DNA from: Muribaculaceae bacterium
GTDB taxonomy: Bacteria; Bacteroidota; Bacteroidia; Bacteroidales; Muribaculaceae
Direction of reading: 5' to 3'
NCBI GenBank assembly: GCA_017505535.1
Contig: JAFVPD010000031.1
Location: 1 to 64,000, forward strand
Length of the DNA: 64,000 nt
Below the pieces are notes generated by a model that worked only from the letters and a program-made list of their open reading frames with translations, was not told where the DNA came from and ran no database searches. The translations under genes were made by a program, and so were the position numbers. Positions 52,572-61,205 of this stretch are shown in pieces; positions within the stretch are counted from its first letter, which is position 1; every line of letters begins with the position of its first letter.

Positions 52572-53765
52572 TTATTCAGCAGCAAAGATTACAACGCGGT
52601 TCCAGTTGTTTTCGTCGTAAACTTGGTTTTCGCTACCTTCAGCAACTACTGACAAGCGATCAGCAGCGATACCATATTTGTCAACAAGGAGGTTGTAAAC
52701 GTTTTGAGCACGTTTTTCAGAAAGAGTCTTGTTGTATTCTGAAGAACCAGTGTTCTTGTCAGCATAACCCTTGATAGCAACTTTAGCATCGGGATTTTCG
52801 TTCATCCATTTAGCGATGCTGTAAACGTTGATCATTTGTGAGTTACGAACTTTAGCAGAGTTCAAAGTAAATTGAACAGTTGACATCAAAGAAGTAGGTT
52901 TAACTTCAGGACATTCAGGACATTTAACTTCGGGGCAAGGAAGTTGAGCTTCTGCTGCAGCGAGACGGCTGTTGCAGTTAGCCAACGCACCGCGAAGGTC
53001 GTTAACTTGGTTGTTAAGAGCGTCGATTTGTGCAAGGTAAGTGCAAGGATCAACTGTGTTGAATTTCTTAGCACCGAAACGGAAAGTGAAACCACCAAGA
53101 GCAGTTACGTTAACGTCAACAGGGTCGCCATAAGCAGCGTTGTTGAAGTTGTCACCGTACATTTGAGCGCGACCTTCTACGAAGAAGTCAACACATTTAG
53201 CCAAACGGAAACGGAATTGAAGACCGGCAGAAACAGGAAGAGTCCAAGAGTTGCTCTTCATTTTGCCATCATTGTCTTGAACGCCTGATTGAGTGAAATC
53301 CCAGCAGAAAGTACCACCAAGACCTACGAAAGGAACGATGCTGAATACACGATCGTTGTTTACTCCAAATGAGTTAAACATATCCCACATCAAATCAAAG
53401 TTGAGGTTGGCATATTTAGCTTTAGAGTACACATTGTTATCCCAGTGGTAAGCACCACCAAGAGCGCTGAAACGGAATCCCAAGTAAGGAGACATCCATT
53501 TACCTACGCCAATGTTGTAAGCAGCAGTAATGTGAGTTTTTTCCTCACCATTTCGAAGATAGCTTTCTACGAAAGGAGCGTTGATACCAGCACCAACTTG
53601 GAGATACCAATTACCTGAAGAAAGGTCATAATAATCTTTGCACGGAGTGAGTTCAGCTACAGCTACTTCTTCTTCAACTACAACTGCCTCTTGTGCATTT
53701 ACATCATTTGCTGCGAAAAGCATTCCGCCAAATGCAGCAACTGCTAAAAAGATGCTTTTTTTCAT
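52572..53765 (-). CDS. major outer-membrane OmpA-family protein
   Basis: A 397-residue protein with signal peptide (about 1-25, ending NAQ). An N-terminal membrane barrel of about 180 residues (YLQVGAGINAPF, KWMSPYLGFRFSALGGAYHWD, FVGLGGTFCWDF, AGLQFRFRLAKCVDFF) follows. Then come a helical segment with a CPEVKCPECPEVKP linker and a C-terminal OmpA peptidoglycan-binding domain at about 285-395 (FTLNSAKVRNSQM, IKGYADKNTGSSEYN, LSEKRAQNVYNLLV, RVVIFAAE). Such porins are very abundant. It has a predicted 5' UTR of about 100 bases, a strong terminator and a second hairpin, and it is monocistronic. Confidence 0.94.
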   Translation of the reverse strand: MKKSIFLAVAAFGGMLFAANDVNAQEAVVVEEEVAVAELTPCKDYYDLSSGNWYLQVGAGINAPFVESYLRNGEEKTHITAAYNIGVGKWMSPYLGFRFSALGGAYHWDNNVYSKAKYANLNFDLMWDMFNSFGVNNDRVFSIVPFVGLGGTFCWDFTQSGVQDNDGKMKSNSWTLPVSAGLQFRFRLAKCVDFFVEGRAQMYGDNFNNAAYGDPVDVNVTALGGFTFRFGAKKFNTVDPCTYLAQIDALNNQVNDLRGALANCNSRLAAAEAQLPCPEVKCPECPEVKPTSLMSTVQFTLNSAKVRNSQMINVYSIAKWMNENPDAKVAIKGYADKNTGSSEYNKTLSEKRAQNVYNLLVDKYGIAADRLSVVAEGSENQVYDENNWNRVVIFAAE

Positions 53766-53871
53766 TACAGTAAAATTTAATTAAACAATTTATAGTTATT
53801 TAGTTTTCTTTTTTGCACTATTACAATACAACAACACCTAAAAAGAATATATTGTTCGCAATAATTCAAGA

Positions 53872-53902
53872 CAAAAGTACATATTTTTATTATAATACAC
53901 AA
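53872..53902 (-). promoter_or_regulatory. promoter of the major OmpA gene
   Basis: Minus strand TTG (53900-53902), a 20-base spacer and TACTTTTG (53872-53879): full match. It leaves a leader of about 100 bases before the ATG at 53765, longer than for most genes here. The leader is AT-rich and I see no clear hairpin. Confidence 0.82.
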
Positions 53903-54104
53903 GAAATCACCATACCAAATTAACCAAAAAGTTATTTTTTCTCTACATTTGTCAAATTCCGACGACAAAAAACGTCATTTACTATTATTTTTCAATCAAA
54001 AATCAATCTTTTGGTCAATAAAAGATCTTGACCCTAATCAGTATCATTAAATCTTAGCCATAACAAAAAGCCTCAATAATATTTATTATAACAGATAAAA
54101 TCCT
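53903..54104. other. AT-rich spacer between divergent promoters
   Basis: About 200 bases between the OmpA promoter and the M23-like gene's promoter box. It is AT-rich and holds no supported gene or repeat; a short frame here is not convincing. Confidence 0.5.
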
Positions 54105-54112
54105 TATTTTTG
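54105..54112 (+). promoter_or_regulatory. -7 promoter box of the M23-like gene
   Basis: TATTTTTG, 20 bases before the ATG at 54133; no TTG at usual spacing. Confidence 0.55.
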
Positions 54113-54132
54113 CATAATAAAACTATGCTCTA

Positions 54133-54975
54133 ATGAATATACCTCACCGCAAATCACATAAATATAAGACTACTCGACGTTATCGTCTTTCATTTATTAA
54201 TGAGAGTACTTTTAATCAAGTATGGTCGATAAAACTATCTCGAAATAAAGTAATACTTTCAATCATTGCATTGGTTCTTGCAGTAGCATGCATTGTTTCG
54301 ACAATCATCGTACTCACGCCAATACGTACATTATTACCAGGCTACCTAAAAGTATCTCAACGCCAGGAAAATGCGGTTAACAGCATGCGTATCGACTCTT
54401 TGCTTACGGTTGTTAACATCAACAACTCCTATTTAAACAACATCAATGATATCTTGACCGATAAAATCGACACCGACACAATAATTCACTCAACGTCTGA
54501 TAGCATTCGCATCATTCCGATTGACTCTATAATTGATGCATCAAATGCAGAAAAACAATTTGTTCAGCAATATGAAGAACAAGAGCGCTTTAACCTTTCG
54601 GTATTAGCACCTATAGCAGCCGAGGGCATGATGTTTTACTCCCCGGTGGTCGGCGCAGTCATAAATGGAGATGAGCAATCAACCACCCTTTCATTAACAG
54701 TACCGACAAGGTCTTCTATTGCATCAATCTACAACGGCTCAGTTATTGATTCATATTATACACCGGAAACGGGCAATGTGATTATAATACAACACCCTAA
54801 TAATTTCATATCCAAGTATTCGGGAATTGCCGAAATATTCACTACCAAAGGCAACAAAGTAATCACAGGGCAAAAAATTGGTATTGCTAACACATCGGCC
54901 CAAAACCAACAAGTCAATATTGAACTGTGGCACAAAGGAACGCCACTCATTCCACTTGATTATATTGCATTTTAG
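54133..54975 (+). CDS. LytM/M23-like envelope protein with missing zinc ligands
   Basis: A 280-residue protein with a basic cytoplasmic start, one membrane helix (about 42-64) and a periplasmic part. Residues about 165-280 follow the lysostaphin-like M23 fold (FYSPVVGAVINGDE, VPTRSSIASIYNGSVIDSYYTPETGNVIIIQHPNNFISKYSGIAE in outline, VTGQKIGIANTSA-like, VNIELWHKGTPLIP). The usual zinc ligands do not appear: where active enzymes have HxGxD there is GDEQSTTLSL, and the HxH near the end is reduced to the H of ELWH. It is likely a non-enzymatic activator of an amidase, as in EnvC/NlpD-type proteins, or a scaffold (inference). Confidence 0.82.
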   Translation: MNIPHRKSHKYKTTRRYRLSFINESTFNQVWSIKLSRNKVILSIIALVLAVACIVSTIIVLTPIRTLLPGYLKVSQRQENAVNSMRIDSLLTVVNINNSYLNNINDILTDKIDTDTIIHSTSDSIRIIPIDSIIDASNAEKQFVQQYEEQERFNLSVLAPIAAEGMMFYSPVVGAVINGDEQSTTLSLTVPTRSSIASIYNGSVIDSYYTPETGNVIIIQHPNNFISKYSGIAEIFTTKGNKVITGQKIGIANTSAQNQQVNIELWHKGTPLIPLDYIAF

Positions 54976-55018
54976 GTTATATTAAACAATTATTTCGCGC
55001 CAACTAAATAAAATGAAT

Positions 55019-55026
55019 TAATTTTG
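55019..55026 (+). promoter_or_regulatory. -7 promoter box of dxr
   Basis: TAATTTTG, 32 bases before the GTG start; the upstream box is poor. Confidence 0.55.
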
Positions 55027-55058
55027 CAAGATATTTCCTCATCATAACAGTTGTACAC

Positions 55059-56228
55059 GTGAATTACCTAAATAAAATAGCTCTATTGGGCTCTACCGGT
55101 TCAATAGGAACCCAAACGCTTGATATTATCGACGAATACCCCGACCTATTTAAGGCCGAGGTTCTTATTGCCGGGAATAATGTCGACAAGCTCATTGAGC
55201 AATCATTAAAATACAAGCCTACTCATGCTATCATTGCCAATGAGAGCCTCTACCCTAAACTACGCGACGCACTCGCAAATACACCAATCATTACATCTTG
55301 CGGGAGTCAAGCCATTTGCGAAGCGATGGAGCTTGAATCGGTCGATACCGTAGTAACCGCAGCAGTTGGATATAGTGGACTTGAGCCTACATTGAGAGCA
55401 ATTTCAGCGGGCAAAAAAATTGCGCTTGCCAACAAAGAAACTCTTGTTGTAGCGGGGGCACTTGTAACCGAAATGCTCAAAACGTCAAAGTCATCTATAA
55501 TACCTGTTGACTCTGAGCATTCGGCTATATATCAATGCCTTGTAGGGGAAGACAAAAACGCCATAAACAAACTAATCATTACCGCTTCAGGGGGGCCATT
55601 TCGCACAAAAAGCGCACAAGAATTGGAGCATGTAACCGTCACCGATGCACTACGCCACCCCAATTGGTCGATGGGAGCAAAAATCACCATTGACTCTGCA
55701 ACAATGCTCAATAAGGCTTTTGAAATTATTGAAGCACGATGGTTGTTTGACGTTGAAGCAGGCAAAATCGAGGCAATAGTACACCCTCAATCAATCATTC
55801 ACTCAATGGTTGAATTTACCGATGGCTCAATAAAAGCTCAATTGGGATTGCCCGATATGCATCTTCCCATACGTTATGCACTCGGCGAAACGACTCGATT
55901 GACAACCGATTCTCCTCGGCTCTCAATAAAAGATTATAGCACACTAACATTTGAGCAACCCGATACTCAAAAATTTCCATGCCTCAACTTGGCCTACTAT
56001 GCTCTTGAGCAAGGAGGGAACACAGCCTGTATCATAAATGCAGCCAACGAAATTGCAGTTGCAGCATTTCTTGATTCACGCATAAAATTCTTGGACATAT
56101 ATCGTATCATCACGCAATCTATACAATATATTCCGTTTATTGAGAACCCAACATTTGACGATTACGTTAACACCAACAAAGAGACTCGCAAATATGCCGA
56201 GTCAATAATTTCTAATCATTCATTTTAA
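55059..56228 (+). CDS. dxr: 1-deoxy-D-xylulose-5-phosphate reductoisomerase
   Basis: Makes MEP in the non-mevalonate isoprenoid pathway. The 389-residue protein starts at a GTG at 55059 and has the NADPH site LLGSTGSIGTQTLDI at about 9-23, the LANKETLVVAG element, VDSEHSAIYQCL, ITASGGPFR, and the metal-binding region HPNWSMGAKITIDSATMLNK. All are typical. It precedes rseP by 9 bases and forms the start of an operon with rseP and rlmI. Confidence 0.96.
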   Translation: MNYLNKIALLGSTGSIGTQTLDIIDEYPDLFKAEVLIAGNNVDKLIEQSLKYKPTHAIIANESLYPKLRDALANTPIITSCGSQAICEAMELESVDTVVTAAVGYSGLEPTLRAISAGKKIALANKETLVVAGALVTEMLKTSKSSIIPVDSEHSAIYQCLVGEDKNAINKLIITASGGPFRTKSAQELEHVTVTDALRHPNWSMGAKITIDSATMLNKAFEIIEARWLFDVEAGKIEAIVHPQSIIHSMVEFTDGSIKAQLGLPDMHLPIRYALGETTRLTTDSPRLSIKDYSTLTFEQPDTQKFPCLNLAYYALEQGGNTACIINAANEIAVAAFLDSRIKFLDIYRIITQSIQYIPFIENPTFDDYVNTNKETRKYAESIISNHSF

Positions 56229-56237
56229 TTCATAAGA

Positions 56238-57602
56238 ATGGAAGCATTTATATTTAAAGCAATACAACTCATTGCGGCATTTGCGCTATTGGTTATCATA
56301 CACGAGTTTGGGCATTTCCTTTTTGCCCGTTTATTTGGCATTAAGGTGGAAAAATTTTATATGTTTTTCGACCCCTGGTTTTCTCTCTTCAAGTGGAAAC
56401 CCAAAGAGGTAGAAAAGCTTAACCCCGATGGCAGTTTGAGAACATCATGGCGCGATACTGAATATGGTATCGGTTGGCTACCATTGGGCGGTTATGTTAA
56501 AATTGCAGGTATGATTGACGAATCAATGGATAAAGAGCAACTTGCCAAACCTGCTCAGCCATGGGAGTTCAGGTCAAAACCGGCATGGCAACGTCTATTG
56601 GTTATGATTGCCGGAGTGCTATTCAACTTCATCTTAGCAATATTCATATACACCGGCATTGCTTTCAATTGGGGAGAAAAAACAATCTCATTTGAAAATG
56701 CACGAGAAGGGTTTGACTATGTTGAAACAGCTCAAAAAATCGGATTTCAAAATGGAGACATTCCGTTAATGGCCGATGGTGAAAAGCTTGACATTTCAGA
56801 TCGCGGACACGCATTTAAAATGGTTGATGCCAACGTTGTCACCGTTTTGAGAAACAAAAAAGATACCGTAAACATATCGATTCCCGACAACTTTATCTTC
56901 CAACTTAACGAAGAAGAACAGTTCTTTACCTATCGTGTACCTGTTTACGTTCACAAGCTATCACCCGGCGATCCGGCAGAAAAGGCCGGCATCAAAGAAG
57001 GCGACCACATTGTGAGCGTGGGAGGAATAAGCACACCGTCATACACCGAGTTCACCAAAGCCCTATATGACAATAGAGGTAAAAGTACACCTATTGAAGT
57101 AGAGCGCGACAACAAAACCATAGCTCTCAATATAACCCCATCGGAAAGTGGTAAAATTGGGATTCAATTAAGCCCAATCACCGACATATATCCTGTTGAT
57201 ACTAAAGAATACTCATTTTTCGAGTCATTCCCCAAAGGCATTGAAATTGGGCTCACAACATTGTCGCAATATGTCAGTTCGATGAAGCATATCTTCAGCA
57301 AAGACGGAGCTCAAAGCCTTGGCGGATTTGGTGCAATAGGCAGCATTTTCCCCGACAAGTGGGATTGGCGCTCATTCTGGGAAATTACAGCGTTCCTTTC
57401 ACTTGCGCTTGCATTCATGAACATATTGCCAATTCCGGCTCTTGACGGCGGCCATGTTCTATTTTTACTTTATGAAATCATAGCACGCCGCAAACCGAGC
57501 GACAAATTCCTTGAATATGCTCAAGTTGCCGGTATGATTTTCATCTTTGCATTACTCATTTTTGCTAACGGGAACGACATCTACCGATTCTTCTTCAAAT
57601 AA
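56238..57602 (+). CDS. rseP: site-2 intramembrane metalloprotease RseP
   Basis: An inner-membrane zinc protease that cleaves anti-sigma factors and signal peptide remnants within the membrane. The 454 residues include the zinc motif HEFGH at 22-26 in the first helix, a second metal-ligand motif LDGGH near residue 406, and PDZ-like segments in between (about 205-310, with AEKAGIKEGDHIVSVGG). It lies 9 bases after dxr and 14 bases before rlmI. Whether it acts on either ECF sigma factor in this window is unknown; no anti-sigma gene is present here. Confidence 0.95.
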   Translation: MEAFIFKAIQLIAAFALLVIIHEFGHFLFARLFGIKVEKFYMFFDPWFSLFKWKPKEVEKLNPDGSLRTSWRDTEYGIGWLPLGGYVKIAGMIDESMDKEQLAKPAQPWEFRSKPAWQRLLVMIAGVLFNFILAIFIYTGIAFNWGEKTISFENAREGFDYVETAQKIGFQNGDIPLMADGEKLDISDRGHAFKMVDANVVTVLRNKKDTVNISIPDNFIFQLNEEEQFFTYRVPVYVHKLSPGDPAEKAGIKEGDHIVSVGGISTPSYTEFTKALYDNRGKSTPIEVERDNKTIALNITPSESGKIGIQLSPITDIYPVDTKEYSFFESFPKGIEIGLTTLSQYVSSMKHIFSKDGAQSLGGFGAIGSIFPDKWDWRSFWEITAFLSLALAFMNILPIPALDGGHVLFLLYEIIARRKPSDKFLEYAQVAGMIFIFALLIFANGNDIYRFFFK

Positions 57603-57616
57603 GATATAACAACACA

Positions 57617-58798
57617 ATGGCAATCAAAACAATCAAACTAAAAAAAGGTAAAGAAGATTCATTGCTTAGATTTCACCCTTGGGTGTTTTCGGGAGCAGTA
57701 GAATCAGCCCCAACCGACATCGAAGAGGGCGACATAGTTAAAGTTGTTTCTAATGATAATCGATTCATTGGCGTCGGCCATTTTCAAATCGGAAGTATCG
57801 TTGTGAGAATTCTATCTTTTGAAGATACATCTATTGATTTGACCTTTTTTGAAGAACGATTATCGGCAGCCTACGACCTGCGAAAGACTCTCAACCTCAT
57901 TCGTCACGACAATAATGCATTCAGGCTTGTGCACGGCGAAGGCGATTTCCTTCCCGGACTCATCGTTGATGTATATGGCAACACAGCCGTGGTTCAAGCA
58001 CACTCTCCGGGCATGCATTTCGCAAGAAATACAATTGCGCAAGCATTAGTGGGATTAAATGATGCCGGCATCAAGAATGTATATTATAAGTCAGAAACAA
58101 CACTCCCCTTTAAAGCTCAACTTGATCCACAAAACGATTATATTGTTGGTGGATATGAAACAAATATTGCGATTGAAAACGGATTGAAATTTCAAGTTGA
58201 CTGGCTAAAAGGTCAAAAAACAGGATTTTTCGTTGACCAACGCGACAATCGCAGTTTACTTGAACATTATGCCAAAGGGCGCAGTGTTTTGAACATGTTT
58301 TGTTACACCGGAGGTTTTTCATTCTATGCGATGAGAGGTGGGGCCAACTTGGTTCACTCAGTTGACAGTTCGGCCAAAGCCATCGCATTGACTAAAGCCA
58401 ACGTTGAACTAAATTTTCCTGGCGACTCTCGCCACGAAGCCTATGCCGAAGACGCATTTAAATTTCTCAACACAATCGATAACAAGTATGACCTCATCAT
58501 ACTTGATCCCCCGGCATTTGCCAAACATCGCAGTGCAATAAAAAATGCTCTTATCGGATATAGGAAACTCAACGCGAAAGCATTTGAAAAAATACGTCCC
58601 GGCGGAATTCTTTTCACATTCTCTTGTTCGCAAGCTATAAACAAAGAACAATTCAGATTGGCCGTATTTTCAGCAGCAGCAATGTCAAAACGCAAAGTGA
58701 GAATACTGCATCAATTGACTCAACCGGCCGATCACCCCATCAACATTTACCACCCCGAAGGCGAATACCTCAAAGGGCTGATATTATATGTGGAATAA
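57617..58798 (+). CDS. rlmI: 23S rRNA m5C methyltransferase (RlmI-like)
   Basis: Methylates a cytosine in 23S rRNA, using S-adenosylmethionine. The 393-residue protein has a PUA-like N-terminus (about 1-75: LRFHPWVFSGAVES, GDIVKVVSNDNRFIGVG) and a Rossmann methyltransferase domain. The methyltransferase contains GFFVDQRDNRSLL, VLNMFCYTGGFSFYAMRGGA (SAM site), LIILDPPAFAKHR and FTFSCSQAI with the catalytic Cys region. It follows rseP by 14 bases and precedes the M49 peptidase by 20. Confidence 0.93.
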   Translation: MAIKTIKLKKGKEDSLLRFHPWVFSGAVESAPTDIEEGDIVKVVSNDNRFIGVGHFQIGSIVVRILSFEDTSIDLTFFEERLSAAYDLRKTLNLIRHDNNAFRLVHGEGDFLPGLIVDVYGNTAVVQAHSPGMHFARNTIAQALVGLNDAGIKNVYYKSETTLPFKAQLDPQNDYIVGGYETNIAIENGLKFQVDWLKGQKTGFFVDQRDNRSLLEHYAKGRSVLNMFCYTGGFSFYAMRGGANLVHSVDSSAKAIALTKANVELNFPGDSRHEAYAEDAFKFLNTIDNKYDLIILDPPAFAKHRSAIKNALIGYRKLNAKAFEKIRPGGILFTFSCSQAINKEQFRLAVFSAAAMSKRKVRILHQLTQPADHPINIYHPEGEYLKGLILYVE

Positions 58799-58818
58799 CC
58801 TTTCTATTTAAATAAAAT

Positions 58819-60855
58819 ATGTCATTTTTTAACAAATTCATCCCCAGTGCAATGATTGCATTATCAATCACATCATGCAATACGCCAGAAAAGCAAAACG
58901 AAGACTTTAATTACAACGTCGATCGTTTTGCCGACATTGAAGTGCTAAGATACAAAGTTCCTGAATTTGATTCACTATCGGTTAAGCAAAAAGCTTTGGT
59001 ATATTATCTAACCGAAGCAGCTATCACAGGTAGAGATATTCTTTGGGACCAAAATGGTAAATACAACTTGCGCATACGCCAAACGCTTGAAGAAATCTAC
59101 AAAAACTTCAATGGAGATAAGACTTCTGCCGAATTTAAGGCATTTGAAAAATATTTGAAACAAATTTGGTTTGCCAATGGTATTCACCACCACTACTCTA
59201 CCGACAAATTTGTTCCGGAATTTTCAGCTGAATTCTTTGCAACACAAGTAAAAGCAGTCAATGCCGATAATTTACCATTAAATGGACAATCAGTTGATGA
59301 ATTGATTGCCGAACTCACTCCGGTGATTTTCGACCCCACCATAATGGCCAAACGAGTTAATCAAGCTGAGGGCGAGGACTTAATCTTAACATCGGCAAAC
59401 AACCTTTATGATGGAGGAGTAACCCAAGCCGAAGTTGAAGCTTATTTTGCCTCATTAAAAAATCCTGCCGACACGACTCCTATTTCTTATGGTCTCAATT
59501 CGCGCAAAGTAAAAAAAGATGGCAAGGTGATCGAAGAAATATACAAAGTTGGAGGATTATATTCCGACGCAATCAGTCGCATTGTTTCACTTTTGGAAAA
59601 GGCTGCAAACTATGCTGAAAACGAAGCCCAACTCAACACTATCAACAAACTTGTAGAATATTATAAAACAGGTGATTTACGTCAATTTGATGAATATTCT
59701 ATCTTGTGGTTGCAAGACACAGCCTCTCAAGTGGATTTCATTAATGGTTTTATTGAATCCTATGGTGACCCTCTTGGAATGACAGGTGCTTGGGAATCAA
59801 TCGTAAATTTCAAAAATCAAGCCGCATCACAACGCACTGAAATTATTAGTGCCAATGCTCAATGGTTTGAAGACCACTCTCCCATCGACTCTCGTTTCAA
59901 AAAAGAGGAAGTTAAGGGTGTTTCGGCTAAAGTTATTACCGCGGCCATTCTATCGGGCGATGCATATCCTGCAACTCCTATTGGAATTAATCTCCCCAAC
60001 TCTAACTGGATACGAGCACAATACGGTTCAAAATCGGTAACAATAGAAAACATAACACAAGCCTACGATGCTGCATCTCAAGGGAATGGATTTAATGAAG
60101 AATTTGTTATTGACGAACCTACTCGTGAGTTAATGGCTAAATATCTATTCATCACCGATAATCTCCACACCGACCTCCACGAGTGTCTCGGACATGGTTC
60201 AGGCAAACTACTCCCTGGTGTTGACCCTGATGCTCTCAAAGCTCACAGCTCTACGCTTGAAGAAACTCGTGCCGACTTGTTTGCGCTATATTATTTGGCC
60301 GACCCAAAATTGGTTGAGTTAGGCCTACTTGATGATCCTGAAGCGTATAAAGCAGAATATTATAAATATATGCTTAATGGTATGATGACTCAACTGATGC
60401 GCATTGAACCGGGCAAAGATGTTGAAGAAGCCCACATGCGCAACCGTAAACTCATTGCAGAATGGGCATACGAACATGGTAAGGACGAAGGAGTTGTCGC
60501 ACTTGACACAATTAATGGGAAAACATATATTCGCATAAAAGATTATGACAAACTTCGTTCGTTGTTTGGAGAACTTCTACACGAGATACAACGCATCAAG
60601 AGTGAAGGCGATTATGAAGCCGGAAAAAATCTTGTAGAGAAATATGCAATAAAAGTTGATCCAAAACTTCATGCCGAAATTCTTGAACGTTACTCTCATC
60701 TTGACATCGCCCCCTACAAAGGTTTTGTAAACCCCATTTATACTCCTGTATTTGATGAAAACGGCGAAATCACTGATGTTACTGTAACTTACGGAGAAGG
60801 CTATATTGAACAAATGTTGCGCTATTCACGCGACTACTCACCTCTCACAAAATAA
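58819..60855 (+). CDS. dipeptidyl-peptidase III family (M49) zinc peptidase lipoprotein
   Basis: Removes dipeptides from short peptides. The 678-residue protein has a short lipoprotein signal with lipobox ITSC at about 17-20. The M49 zinc motif HECLGH lies at 454-459, and the second motif EETRAD starts at 481-482 with the third zinc ligand Glu. Both are exactly the HExxGH and EExRAD patterns of DPP III. Relatives in this phylum are often labelled dihydrofolate reductase in databases, which these motifs do not support. It probably degrades peptides in the periplasm. Terminator at 60923. Confidence 0.92.
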   Translation: MSFFNKFIPSAMIALSITSCNTPEKQNEDFNYNVDRFADIEVLRYKVPEFDSLSVKQKALVYYLTEAAITGRDILWDQNGKYNLRIRQTLEEIYKNFNGDKTSAEFKAFEKYLKQIWFANGIHHHYSTDKFVPEFSAEFFATQVKAVNADNLPLNGQSVDELIAELTPVIFDPTIMAKRVNQAEGEDLILTSANNLYDGGVTQAEVEAYFASLKNPADTTPISYGLNSRKVKKDGKVIEEIYKVGGLYSDAISRIVSLLEKAANYAENEAQLNTINKLVEYYKTGDLRQFDEYSILWLQDTASQVDFINGFIESYGDPLGMTGAWESIVNFKNQAASQRTEIISANAQWFEDHSPIDSRFKKEEVKGVSAKVITAAILSGDAYPATPIGINLPNSNWIRAQYGSKSVTIENITQAYDAASQGNGFNEEFVIDEPTRELMAKYLFITDNLHTDLHECLGHGSGKLLPGVDPDALKAHSSTLEETRADLFALYYLADPKLVELGLLDDPEAYKAEYYKYMLNGMMTQLMRIEPGKDVEEAHMRNRKLIAEWAYEHGKDEGVVALDTINGKTYIRIKDYDKLRSLFGELLHEIQRIKSEGDYEAGKNLVEKYAIKVDPKLHAEILERYSHLDIAPYKGFVNPIYTPVFDENGEITDVTVTYGEGYIEQMLRYSRDYSPLTK

Positions 60856-60922
60856 TGATAATTTTTATAACCAATAATAGCATTATTATATATAAAATAC
60901 ATAGCTAATCTATGATGAAATG

Positions 60923-60963
60923 CGCCACAAAAGTTCCGGGCATGACTTTTGTGGCGTATTTTA
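60923..60963 (+). terminator. terminator of the M49 peptidase operon
   Basis: CGCCACAAAAGT (60923-60934) pairs perfectly with 60945-60956, a 12-base stem with a 10-base loop, followed by TATTTTATTT. The T tract is interrupted. Confidence 0.85.
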
Positions 60964-61174
60964 TTTATAAACAAAACATTCTCAGAAAAGATTAGCTTCA
61001 TATCTTAAATCCTATCGTAATAACCGTTACACGACAAATAAATTGATGCCAGAGAAAACAGAGCTTTACTTATTATTTATATGTGAGAAATAATCAAAGC
61101 TACGATTGTTGGGTATGTTTATAAGACATATTGTTAAATTACACGAAACCCCTTATTGTAATAATGATATTCAC
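60964..61174. other. AT-rich spacer, nothing further seen
   Basis: About 210 bases between the terminator and the promoter box of the outer-membrane efflux gene. No supported reading frame, hairpin or repeat. Confidence 0.5.
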
Positions 61175-61182
61175 TAATTTTG
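61175..61182 (+). promoter_or_regulatory. -7 promoter box of the efflux gene
   Basis: TAATTTTG, 23 bases before the ATG at 61206. An upstream TTG is only 16 bases away. Confidence 0.6.
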
Positions 61183-61205
61183 TAGCCATTTCCAAGATAT
61201 AGACA

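Noticed and set aside
53777..53968. 63-codon minus-strand frame upstream of ompA
   Set aside because: It spans the ompA promoter and lacks any conserved-looking sequence; composition is that of AT-rich noncoding DNA.
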